This document shows positions 52,491 to 63,781 of a stretch of 64,000 nucleotides of DNA, piece after piece. The translations under genes were made by a program, and so were the position numbers. The first letter of the stretch is position 1, and each line of letters begins with the position of its first letter. Under the pieces are notes generated by a model. That model was not told the DNA's origin and did no database searches. It worked only from the letters and a program-made list of their open reading frames with translations. Origin of the DNA: Elmis aenea (Eukaryota; Arthropoda; Insecta; Coleoptera; Elmidae); NCBI GenBank assembly GCA_947652605.1, contig OX393581.1:49189924-49253923 (forward strand), written 5' to 3'.

Positions 52491-53516
52491 TAATACATAT
52501 GTTCCTTGAGCGACTATTTCTGAACAATTTTAATTATTGATTTGTATATCACAGGAACAGTTTATCCATCGCCTCTTTACATGAATACAATTGTTTTGCA
52601 TATGTCTTTCAATGAGCTGGTTTTAATTTTTAATAATTTCCTAAAAATACCGTGCTTTAGTTAATACATATGTTCCTTGAGCGACTATTTCGAAACAATT
52701 TTAATTATTGATTTGTATATCACAGGAACAGTTTATCCATCGCCTCTTTACATGAATACAATTGTTTTGCATATGTCTTTCAATGAGCTGGTTTTAATTT
52801 TTCATAATTTCCTAAAAATACCGTGCTTTAGTTAATACATATGTTCCTTGAGCGAATATTTCGAAACAATTTCAATTATTGATTTGTATATCACAGGAAC
52901 AGTTTATTCATCGCCTCTTTACATTACTACAATTGTTTTGCATATGTCTTTCAAAGAGCTGGTTTTAATTTTTAATAATTTCCTAAAAATACCGTGCTTT
53001 AGTTAATACATATGTTCCTTGAGCGACTATTTCAAAACAATTTTAATTATTGATTTGTATATCACAGGAACAGTTTATCCATCGCCTCTTTACATGAATA
53101 CAATTGTTTTGCATATGTCTTTCAATGAGCTGGTTTTAATTTTTAATAATTTCCTAAAAATACCGTGCTTTAGTTAATACATATGTTTCTTGAGCGACTA
53201 TTTCGAAACAATTTTAATTATTGATTTGTATATCACAGAAACAGTTTATCCATCGCCTCTTTACATGAATACAATTGTTTTGCATATGTCTTTCAATGAG
53301 CTGGTTTTAATTTTTAATAATTTCCTAAAAATACCGTGCTTTAGTTAATACATATGTTCCTTGAGCGACTATTTCAAAACAATTTTAATTATTGATTTGT
53401 ATATCACAGGAACAGTTTATCCATCGCCTCTTTACATGAATACAATTGTTTTGCATATGTCTTTCAATGAGCTGGTTTTAATTTTTAATAATTTCCTAAA
53501 AATACCGTGCTTTAGT
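50612..53516 (+). repeat. 17-monomer tandem unit, first copy (2905 bp)
   Basis: It runs CTGAAC, CTGAAC with CATCACC, C41, GGGC, CTAAAC, the 682 bp cassette, TTGCTTG, TTTCTTG, CTGAAC, TTTTTCATAA, TTATTCATC / CATTACTAC, CAAAAC, TTTCTTG / GAAACAG, CAAAAC. The next copy follows directly. The two are not in perfect phase: one CAAAAC monomer lies after the block here but before the cassette in the second copy. This unit overlaps the end of 21-monomer copy B. Confidence 0.8.
51467..52148 (+). repeat. Four-monomer cassette (682 bp), copy 6
   Basis: Same order and flanks as copy 5 (CTAAAC before, TTGCTTG / CAAAAC after), 5639 bp away, as part of the 21-monomer duplicated segment. Confidence 0.88.
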
Positions 53517-56421
53517 TAATACATATGTTCCTTGAGCGACTATTTCTGAACAATTTTAATTATTGATTTGTATATCACAGGAACAGTTTATCCATCGCCT
53601 CTTTACATGAATACAATTGTTTTGCATATGTCTTTCAATGAGCTGGTTTTAATTTTTAATAATTTCCTAAAAATACCGTGCTTTAGTTAATACATATGTT
53701 CCTTGAGCGACTATTTCTGAACAATTTTAATTATTGATTTGTATATCACAGGAACAGTTTATCCATCACCTCTTTACATGAATACAATTGTTTTGCATAT
53801 GTCTTTCAAAGAGATGGTTTTAATTTTTAATAATTTCCTAAAAATACCGTGCTTTAGTTAATACATATGTTCCTTGAGCGACTATTTCGAAACAATTTCA
53901 ATTATTGATTTGTATATCACAGGAACAGTTTATCCATCGCCTCTTTACATGAATACAATTGTTTTGCATATGTCTTTCAATGAGCTGGTTTTAATTTTTA
54001 ATAATTTCCTAAAAATACCGTGCTTTAGTTAATACATATGTTCCTTGAGCGACTATTTCGAAACAATTTTAATTATTGATTTGTATATCACAGAAACAGT
54101 TTATCCATCGCCTCTTTACATGAATACAATTGTTTTGCATATGTCTTTCAATGGGCTGGTTTTAATTTTTAATAATTTCCTAAAAATACCGTGCTTTAGT
54201 TAATACATATGTTCCTTGAGCGACTATTTCTAAACAATTTTAATTATTGATTTGTATATCACAGGAACAGTTTATCCATCGCCTCTTTACATGAATACAA
54301 TTGTTTTGCATATGTCTTTCAATGAGCTGGTTTTAATTTTTAATAATTTCCTAAAAATACCGTGCTTTAGTTAATACATATGTTCCTTGAGCGACTATTT
54401 CAAAACAATTTTAATTATTGATTTGTATATCACAGGAACAGTTTATCCATCGCCTCTTTACATGAATACAATTGTTTTGCATATGTCTTTCAATGAGCTG
54501 GTTTTAATTTTTAATAATTTCCTAAAAATACCGTGCTTTAGTTAATACATATGTTCCTTGAGCGACTATTTCGAAAGAACTTCAATTATTGATTTGTATA
54601 TCACAGGAACAGTTTATCCATCGCCTCTTTACATGAATACAATTGTTTTGCATGTCTTTCAATGAGCTGGTTTTAATTTTTAATAATTTCCTAAAAATAC
54701 CGTGCTTTAGTTAATACATATGTTCCTTGAGCGACTATTTCTAAACAATTTTAATTATTGATTTGTATATCACAGGAACAGTTTATCCATCGCCTCTTTA
54801 CATGAATACAATTGTTTTGCATATGTCTTTCAATGAGCTGGTTTTAATTTTTAATAATTTCTTAAAAATGCCGTGCTTTAGTTAATACATGTGTTCCTTG
54901 AGCGACTATTTCGAAACAATTTTAATTATTGATTTGTATATCACAGGAACAGTTTATCCATCGCCTCTTTACATGAATACAATTGTTTTGCATATGTCTT
55001 TCAATGAGCTGGTTTTAATTTTTAATAATTTCCTAAAAATACCGTGCTTTAGTTAATACATATGTTCCTTGAGCGACTATTTCTGAACAATTTTAATTAT
55101 TGATTTGTATATCACAGGAACAGTTTATCCATCGCCTTTTTACATGAATACAATTGTTTTGCATATGTCTTTCAATGAGCTGGTTTTAATTTTTAATAAT
55201 TTCCTAAAAATACCGTGCTTTAGTTAATACATATGTTGCTTGAGCGACTATTTCAAAACAATTTTAATTATTGATTTGTATATCACAGGAACAGTTTATC
55301 CATCGCCTCTTTACATGAATACAATTGTTTTGCATATGTCTTTCAATGAGCTGGTTTTAATTTTTAATAATTTCCTAAAAATACCGTGCTTTAGTTAATA
55401 CATATGTTCCTTGAGCGACTATTTCGAAACAATTTCAATTATTGATTTGTATATCACAGGAACAGTTTATCCATCGCCTCTTTACATGAATACAATTGTT
55501 TTGCATATGTTTTTCAATGAGCTGGTTTTAATTTTTAATAATTTCCTAAAAATACCGTGCTTTAGTTAATACATATGTTCCTTGAGCGACTATTTCTGAA
55601 CAATTTTAATTATTGATTTGTATATCACAGGAACAGTTTATCCATCGCCTCTTTACATGAATACAATTGTTTTGCATATGTCTTTCAATGAGCTGGTTTT
55701 AATTTTTAATAATTTCCTAAAAATACCGTGCTTTAGTTAATACATATGTTCCTTGAGCGACTATTTCGAAACAATTTCAATTATTGATTTGTATATCACA
55801 GGAACAGTTTATCCATCGCCTCTTTACATGAATACAATTGTTTTGCATATGTCTTTCAATGAGCTGGTTTTAATTTTTCATAATTTCCTAAAAATACCGT
55901 GCTTTAGTTAATACATATGTTCCTTGAGCGAATATTTCGAAACAATTTCAATTATTGATTTGTATATCACAGGAACAGTTTATTCATCGCCTCTTTACAT
56001 TACTACAATTGTTTTGCATATGTCTTTCAAAGAGCTGGTTTTAATTTTTAATAATTTCCTAAAAATACCGTGCTTTAGTTAATACATATGTTCCTTGAGC
56101 GACTATTTCAAAACAATTTTAATTATTGATTTGTATATCACAGGAACAGTTTATCCATCGCCTCTTTACATGAATACAATTGTTTTGCATATGTCTTTCA
56201 ATGAGCTGGTTTTAATTTTTAATAATTTCCTAAAAATACCGTGCTTTAGTTAATACATATGTTTCTTGAGCGACTATTTCGAAACAATTTTAATTATTGA
56301 TTTGTATATCACAGAAACAGTTTATCCATCGCCTCTTTACATGAATACAATTGTTTTGCATATGTCTTTCAATGAGCTGGTTTTAATTTTTAATAATTTC
56401 CTAAAAATACCGTGCTTTAGT
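53517..56421 (+). repeat. 17-monomer tandem unit, second copy (2905 bp)
   Basis: Same length and nearly the same order as 50612-53516, with one CAAAAC monomer placed before the cassette. It ends exactly at the TTAT-insertion monomer at 56422. A related third version, starting one monomer later in the series, runs from 59331 to about 62236. Confidence 0.8.
54543..55224 (+). repeat. Four-monomer cassette (682 bp), copy 7
   Basis: Same order, preceded by a CAAAAC monomer and followed by TTGCTTG / CAAAAC. The last monomer has CGCCTTTTTAC. Confidence 0.88.
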
Positions 56422-56595
56422 TAATACATATTATGTTCCTTGAGCGACTATTTCTACACAATTTTAATTATTGATTTGTATATCACAGGAACAGTTTATC
56501 CATCGCCTCTTTACATGAATACAATTGTTTTGCATATGTCTTTCAATGAGCTGGTTTTAATTTTTAATAATTTCCTAAAAATACCGTGCTTTAGT
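56422..56595 (+). repeat. TTAT-insertion monomer in a recombinant context
   Basis: It is preceded by a TTTCTTG / GAAACAG monomer as at superunit starts, but followed by a CTACAC / GAAACAG monomer and then a TTTCTTG / C41 monomer, not by the GGGC, CATGTG and ACAT series. It looks like a junction where the superunit start was joined to internal sequence. Confidence 0.8.
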
Positions 56596-59500
56596 TAATA
56601 CATATGTTCCTTGAGCGACTATTTCTACACAATTTTAATTATTGATTTGTATATCACAGAAACAGTTTATCCATCGCCTCTTTACATGAATACAATTGTT
56701 TTGCATATGTCTTTCAATGAGCTGGTTTTAATTTTTAATAATTTCCTAAAAATACCGTGCTTTAGTTAATACATATGTTTCTTGAGCGACTATTTCGAAA
56801 CAATTTCAATTATTGATTTGTATATCACAGGAACAGTTTATCCATCGCCTCTTTACATGAATACAATTGTTTTGCATATGTCTTTCAATGAGCTGGTTTT
56901 AATTTTTAATAATTTCCTAAAAATACCGTGCTTTAGTTAATACATATGTTCCTTGAGCGACTATTTCTGAACAATTTTAATTATTGATTTGTATATCACA
57001 GGAACAGTTTATCCATCGCCTCTTTACATGAATACAATTGTTTTGCATATGTCTTTCAATGAGCTGGTTTTAATTTTTAATAATTTCCTAAAAATACCGT
57101 GCTTTAGTTAATACATATGTTCCTTGAGCGACTATTTCTAAACAATTTTAATTATTGATTTGTATATCACAGGAACAGTTTATCCATCGCCTCTTTACAT
57201 GAATACAATTGTTTTGCATATGTCTTTCAATGAGCTGGTTTTAATTTTTAATAATTTCCTAAAAATACCGTGCTTTAGTTACTACATATGTTCCTTGAGC
57301 GACTATTTCTAAACAATTTTAATTATTGATTTGTATATCACAGGAACAGTTTATCCATCGCCTCTTTACATGAATACAATTGTTTTGCATATGTCTTTCA
57401 ATGAGCTGGTTTTAATTTTTAATAATTTCCTAAAAATACCGTGCTTTAGTTAATACATATGTTCCTTGAGCGACTATTTCTGAACAATTTTAATTATTGA
57501 TTTGTATATCACAGGAACAGTTTATCCATCGCCTCTTTACATGAATACAATTGTTTTGCATATGTCTTTCAATGAGCTGGTTTTAATTTTTAATAATTTC
57601 CTAAAAATACCGTGCTTTAGTTAATACATATGTTCCTTGAGCGAATATTTCGAAACAATTTCAATTATTGATTTGTATATCACAGGAACAGTTTATCCAT
57701 CGCCTCTTTACATTACTACAATTGTTTTGCATATGTCTTTCAAAGAGCTGGTTTTAATTTTTAATAATTTCCTAAAAATACCGTGCTTTAGTTAATACAT
57801 ATGTTCCTTGAGCGAATATTTCGAAACAATTTCATTTATTGATTTGTATATCACAGGAACAGTTTATCCATCGCCTCTTTACATGAATACAATTGTTTTG
57901 CATATGTCTTTCAATGAGCTGGTTTAAATTTTTAATAATTTCCTAAAAATACCGTGCTTTAGTTAATACATATGTTCCTTGAGCGACTATTTCGAAACAA
58001 TTTTAATTATTGATTTGTATATCACAGAAACAGTTTATCCATCGCCTCTTTACATGAATACAATTGTTTTGCATATGTCTTTCAATGAGCTGGTTTTAAT
58101 TTTTAATAATTTCCTAAAAATACCGTGCTTTAGTTAATACATATGTTCCTTGAGCGACTAATCGAAACAATTTCAATTATTGATTTGTATATCACAGAAA
58201 CAGTTTATCCATCGCCTCTTTACATGAATACAATTGTTTTGCATATGTCTTTCAATGAGCTGGTTTTAATTTTTAATAATTTCCTAAAAATACCGTGCTT
58301 TAGTTAATACATATGTTCCTTGAGCGACTATTTCGAAACAATTTTAATTATTGATTTGTATATCACAGAAACAGTTTATCCATCGCCACTTTACATGAAT
58401 ACAATTGTTTTGCATATGTCTTTTAATGAGCTGGTTTAAATTTTTAATAATTTCCTAAAAATACCGTGCTTTAGTTAATACATATGTTCCTTGAGCGACT
58501 ATTTCGAAACAATTTTAATTATTGATTTGTATATCACAGGAACAGTTTATCCATCGCCTCTTTACATGAATACAATTGTTTTGCATATGTCTTTCAATGA
58601 GCTGGTTTTAATTTTTAATAATTTCCTAAAAATACCGTGCTTTAGTTAATACATATGTTCCTTGAGCGACTATTTCTAAACAATTTTAATTATTGATTTG
58701 TATATCACAGGAACAATTTATCCATCGCTTCTTTACATAAATACAATTGTTTTGCATATGTCTTTCAATGAGCTGGTTTTAATTTTTAATAATTTCCTAA
58801 AAATACCGTGCTTTAGTTAATACATATGTTCCTTGAGCGACTATTTTGAAACAATTTTAATTATTGATTTGTATATTACAGGAACAGTTTATCCATCGCC
58901 TCTTTACATGAATACAATTGTTTTGCATATGTCTTTCAATGAGCTGGTTTTAATTTTTAATAATTTCCTAAAAATACCGTGCTTTAGTTAATACATATGT
59001 TCCTTGAGCGACTATTTCAAAACAATTTTAATTATTGATTTGTATATCACAGGAACAGTTTATCCATCGCCTCTTTACATGAATACAATTGTTTTGCATA
59101 TGTCTTTCAATGAGCTGGTTTTAATTTTTAATAATTTCCTAAAAATACCGTGCTTTAGTTAATATATATGTTCCTTGACCGACTATTTCGAAACAATTTC
59201 AATTATTGATTTGTATATCACAGGAACAGTTTATCCATCGCCTCTTTACATGAATACAATTGTTTTGCATATGTCTTTCAATGAGCTGGTTTTAATTTTT
59301 AATAATTTCCTAAAAATACCGTGCTTTAGTTAATACATATGTTCCTTGAGCGACTATTTCTGAACAATTTTAATTATTGATTTGTATATCACAGGAACAG
59401 TTTATCCATCACCTCTTTACATGAATACAATTGTTTTGCATATGTCTTTTAAAGAGATGGTTTTAATTTTTAATAATTTCCTAAAAATACCGTGCTTTAG

Positions 59501-60185
59501 TTAATACATATGTTCCTTGAGCGACTATTTCGAAACAATTTCAATTATTGATTTGTATATCACAGGAACAGTTTATCCATCGCCTCTTTACATGAATACA
59601 ATTGTTTTGCATATGTCTTTCAATGAGCTGGTTTTAATTTTTAATAATTTCCTAAAAATACCGTGCTTTAGTTAATACATATGTTCCTTGAGCGACTATT
59701 TCGAAACAATTTTAATTATTGATTTGTATATCACAGAAACAGTTTATCCATCGCCTCTTTACATGAATACAATTGTTTTGCATATGTCTTTCAATGGGCT
59801 GGTTTTAATTTTTAATAATTTCCTAAAAATACCGTGCTTTAGTTAATACATATGTTCCTTGAGCGACTATTTCTAAACAATTTTAATTATTGATTTGTAT
59901 ATCACAGGAACAGTTTATCCATCGCCTCTTTACATGAATACAATTGTTTTGCATATGTCTTTCAATGAGCTGGTTTTAATTTTTAATAATTTCCTAAAAA
60001 TACCGTGCTTTAGTTAATACATATGTTCCTTGAGCGACTATTTCAAAACAATTTTAATTATTGATTTGTATATCACAGGAACAGTTTATCCATCGCCTCT
60101 TTACATGAATACAATTGTTTTGCATATGTCTTTCAATGAGCTGGTTTTAATTTTTAATAATTTCCTAAAAATACCGTGCTTTAGT

Positions 60186-60867
60186 TAATACATATGTTCC
60201 TTGAGCGACTATTTCGAAAGAACTTTAATTATTGATTTGTATATCACAGGAACAGTTTATCCATCGCCTCTTTACATGAATACAATTGTTTTGCATGTCT
60301 TTCAATGAGCTGGTTTTAATTTTTAATAATTTCCTAAAAATACCGTGCTTTAGTTAATACATATGTTCCTTGAGCGACTATTTCTAAACAATTTTAATTA
60401 TTGATTTGTATATCACAGGAACAGTTTATCCATCGCCTCTTTACATGAATACAATTGTTTTGCATATGTCTTTCAATGAGCTGGTTTTAATTTTTAATAA
60501 TTTCTTAAAAATGCCGTGCTTTAGTTAATACATGTGTTCCTTGAGCGACTATTTCGAAACAATTTTAATTATTGATTTGTATATCACAGGAACAGTTTAT
60601 CCATCGCCTCTTTACATGAATACAATTGTTTTGCATATGTCTTTCAATGAGCTGGTTTAAATTTTTAATAATTTCCTAAAAATACCGTGCTTTAGTTAAT
60701 ACATATGTTCCTTGAGGGACTATTTCTGAACAATTTTAATTATTGATTTGTATATCACAGGAACAGTTTATCCATCGCCTCTTTACATGAATACAATTGT
60801 TTTGCATGTGTCTTTCAATGAGCTGGTTTTAATTTTTAATAATTTCCTAAAAATACCGTCCTTTAGT
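60186..60867 (+). repeat. Four-monomer cassette (682 bp), copy 8
   Basis: Same order, exactly 5643 bp (33 x 171) after copy 7. Private changes: GAACTTTAATT, GGTTTAAAT in the third monomer, GAGGGAC, GCATGTGTC and CCGTCC in the fourth. Confidence 0.88.
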
Positions 60868-62919
60868 TAATACATATGTTGCTTGAGCGACTATTTCAAA
60901 ACAATTTTAATTATTGATTTGTATATCACAGGAACAGTTTATCCATCGCCTCTTTACATGAATACAATTGTTTTGCATATGTCTTTCAATGAGCTGGTTT
61001 TAATTTTTAATAATTTCCTAAAAATACCGTGCTTTAGTTAATACATATGTTCCTTGAGCGACTATTTCGAAACAATTTCAATTATTGATTTGTATATCAC
61101 AGGAACAGTTTATCCATCGCCTCTTTACATGAATACAATTGTTTTGCATATGTCTTTCAATGAGCTGGTTTTAATTTTTAATAATTTCCTAAAAATACCG
61201 TGCTTTAGTTAATACATATGTTCCTTGAGCGACTATTTCTGAACAATTTTAATTATTGATTTGTATATCACAGGAACAGTTTATCCATCGCCTCTTTACA
61301 TGAATACAATTGTTTTGCATATGTCTTTCAATGAGCTGGTTTTAATTTTTAATAATTTCCTAAAAATACCGTGCTTTAGTTAATACATATGTTCCTTGAG
61401 CGACTATTTCGAAACAATTTCAATTATTGATTTGTATATCACAGGAACAGTTTATCCATCGCCTCTTTACATGAATACAATTGTTTTGCATATGTCTTTC
61501 AATGAGCTGGTTTTAATTTTTCATAATTTCCTAAAAATACCGTGCTTTAGTTAATACATATGTTCCTTGAGCGAATATTTCGAAACAATTTCAATTATTG
61601 ATTTGTATATCACAGGAACAGTTTATCCATCGCCTCTTTACATTACTACAATTGTTTTGCATATGTCTTTCAAAGAGCTGGTTTTAATTTTTAATAATTT
61701 CCTAAAAATACCGTGCTTTAGTTAATACATATGTTCCTTGAGCGACTATTTCAAAACAATTTTAATTATTGATTTGTATATCACAGGAACAGTTTATCCA
61801 TCGCCTCTTTACATGAATACAATTGTTTTGCATATGTCTTTCAATGAGCTGGTTTTAATTTTTAATAATTTCCTAAAAATACCGTGCTTTAGTTAATACA
61901 TATGTTTCTTGAGCGACTATTTCGAAACAATTTTAATTATTGATTTGTATATCACAGAAACAGTTTATCCATCGCCTCTTTACATGAATACAATTGTTTT
62001 GCATATGTCTTTCAATGAGCTGGTTTTAATTTTTAATAATTTCCTAAAAATACCGTGCTTTAGTTAATACATATGTTCCTTGAGCGACTATTTCAAAACA
62101 ATTTTAATTATTGATTTGTATATCACAGGAACAGTTTATCCATCGCCTCTTTACATGAATACAATTGTTTTGCATATGTCTTTCAATGAGCTGGTTTTAA
62201 TTTTTAATAATTTCCTAAAAATACCGTGCTTTAGTTAATACATATGTTCCTTGAGCGACTATTTCTACACAATTTTAATTATTGATTTGTATATCACAGA
62301 AACAGTTTATCCATCGCCTCTTTACATGAATACAATTGTTTTGCATATGTCTTTCAATGAGCTGGTTTTAATTTTTAATAATTTCCTAAAAATACCGTGC
62401 TTTAGTTAATACATATGTTCCTTGAGCGAATATTTCGAAACAATTTCAATTATTGATTTGTATATCACAGGAACAGTTTATTCATCGCCTCTTTACATTA
62501 CTACAATTGTTTTGCATATGTCTTTCAAAGAGCTGGTTTTAATTTTTAATAATTTCCTAAAAATACCGTGCTTTAGTTAATACATATGTTCCTTGAGCGA
62601 ATATTTCGAAACAATTTCAATTATTGATTTGTATATCACAGGAACAGTTTATCCATCGCCTCTTTACATGAATACAATTGTTTTGCATATGTCTTTCAAT
62701 GAGCTGGTTTTAATTTTTAATAATTTCCTAAAAATACCGTGCTTTAGTTAATACATATGTTTCTTGAGCGACTATTTCGAAACAATTTTAATTATTGATT
62801 TGTATATCACAGAAACAGTTTATCCATCGCCTCTTTACATGAATACAATTGTTTTGCATATGTCTTTCAATGAGCTGGTTTTAATTTTTAATAATTTCCT
62901 AAAAATACCGTGCTTTAGT

Positions 62920-63093
62920 TAATACATATTATGTTCCTTGAGCGACTATTTCTACACAATTTTAATTATTGATTTGTATATCACAGGAACAGTTTATCCA
63001 TCGCCTCTTTACATGAATACAATTGTTTTGCATATGTCTTTCAATGAGCTGGTTTTAATTTTTAATAATTTCCTAAAAATACCGTGCTTTAGT
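62920..63093 (+). repeat. TTAT-insertion monomer, superunit 4
   Basis: This has the same 3 bp gain and CTACAC state, 30430 bp after the superunit 3 copy, with the same following series. Confidence 0.9.
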
Positions 63094-63606
63094 TAATACA
63101 TATGTTCCTTGAGCGACTATTTCGAAACAATTTCAATTATTGATTTGTATATCACAGAAACAGTTTATCCATCGCCTCTTTACATGAATACAATTGTTTT
63201 GCATATGTCTTTTAATGAGCTGGTTTTAATTTTTAATAATTTCCTAAAAAGACCGTGCTTTAGTTAATACATATGTTCCTTGAGCGACTATTTCTAAACA
63301 ATTTTAATTATTGATTTGTATATCACAGGAACAGTTTATCCATCGCCTCTTTACATGAATACAATTGTTTTGCATATGTCTTTCAATGGGCTGGTTTTAA
63401 TTTTTAATAATTTCCTAAAAATGCCGTGCTTTAGTTAATACATGTGTTCCTTGAGCGACTATTTCGAAACAATTTTAATTATTGATTTATATATCACTGG
63501 AACAGTTTATCCATCGCCTCTTTACATGAATACAATTGTTTTGCATATGTCTTTCAATGAGCTGGTTTTAATTTTTAATAATTTCCTAAAAATACCGTGC
63601 TTAAGT

Positions 63607-63781
63607 TAATACATACATATGTTCCTTGAGCGACTATTTCGAAACAATTTTAATTATTGATTTGTATTTCACAGAAACAGTTTATCCATCGCCACTTTAC
63701 ATGAATACAATTGTTTTGCATATGTCTTTCAATGAGCTGGTTTAAATTTTTAATAATTTCCTAAAAATACCGTGCTTTAGT
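63607..63781 (+). repeat. ACAT-insertion monomer, superunit 4
   Basis: It has the 4 bp gain with ACATATG as in superunit 3, but GGTTTAAAT as in superunits 1 and 2, and TTTCAATGAG unlike the other three. It is a mosaic of the known variants. The base run before it reads TTAAGT instead of TTTAGT. Confidence 0.88.

Larger units (their letters stand above)
32319..62748 (+). repeat. Superunit 3: about 178-monomer higher-order repeat
   Basis: It starts with the shared marker series (TTTCTTG monomer, TTAT-insertion monomer at 32490, ACAT-insertion monomer at 33176, GGAAAAA run at 33522). It lacks two monomers present in superunits 1 and 2 after 34718 and has a one-base deletion in the A-run near 32645. 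The length of 30430 bp is reached by reiteration of internal modules: a 21-monomer segment at 43263 and 48903, a 17-monomer tandem pair at 50612 and 53517, and five 682 bp cassettes. A partial starting series (TTTCTTG then TTAT monomer at 56422) occurs inside it but is followed by a different monomer, so 56422 looks like a recombinant rather than a full superunit start. Confidence 0.75.
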
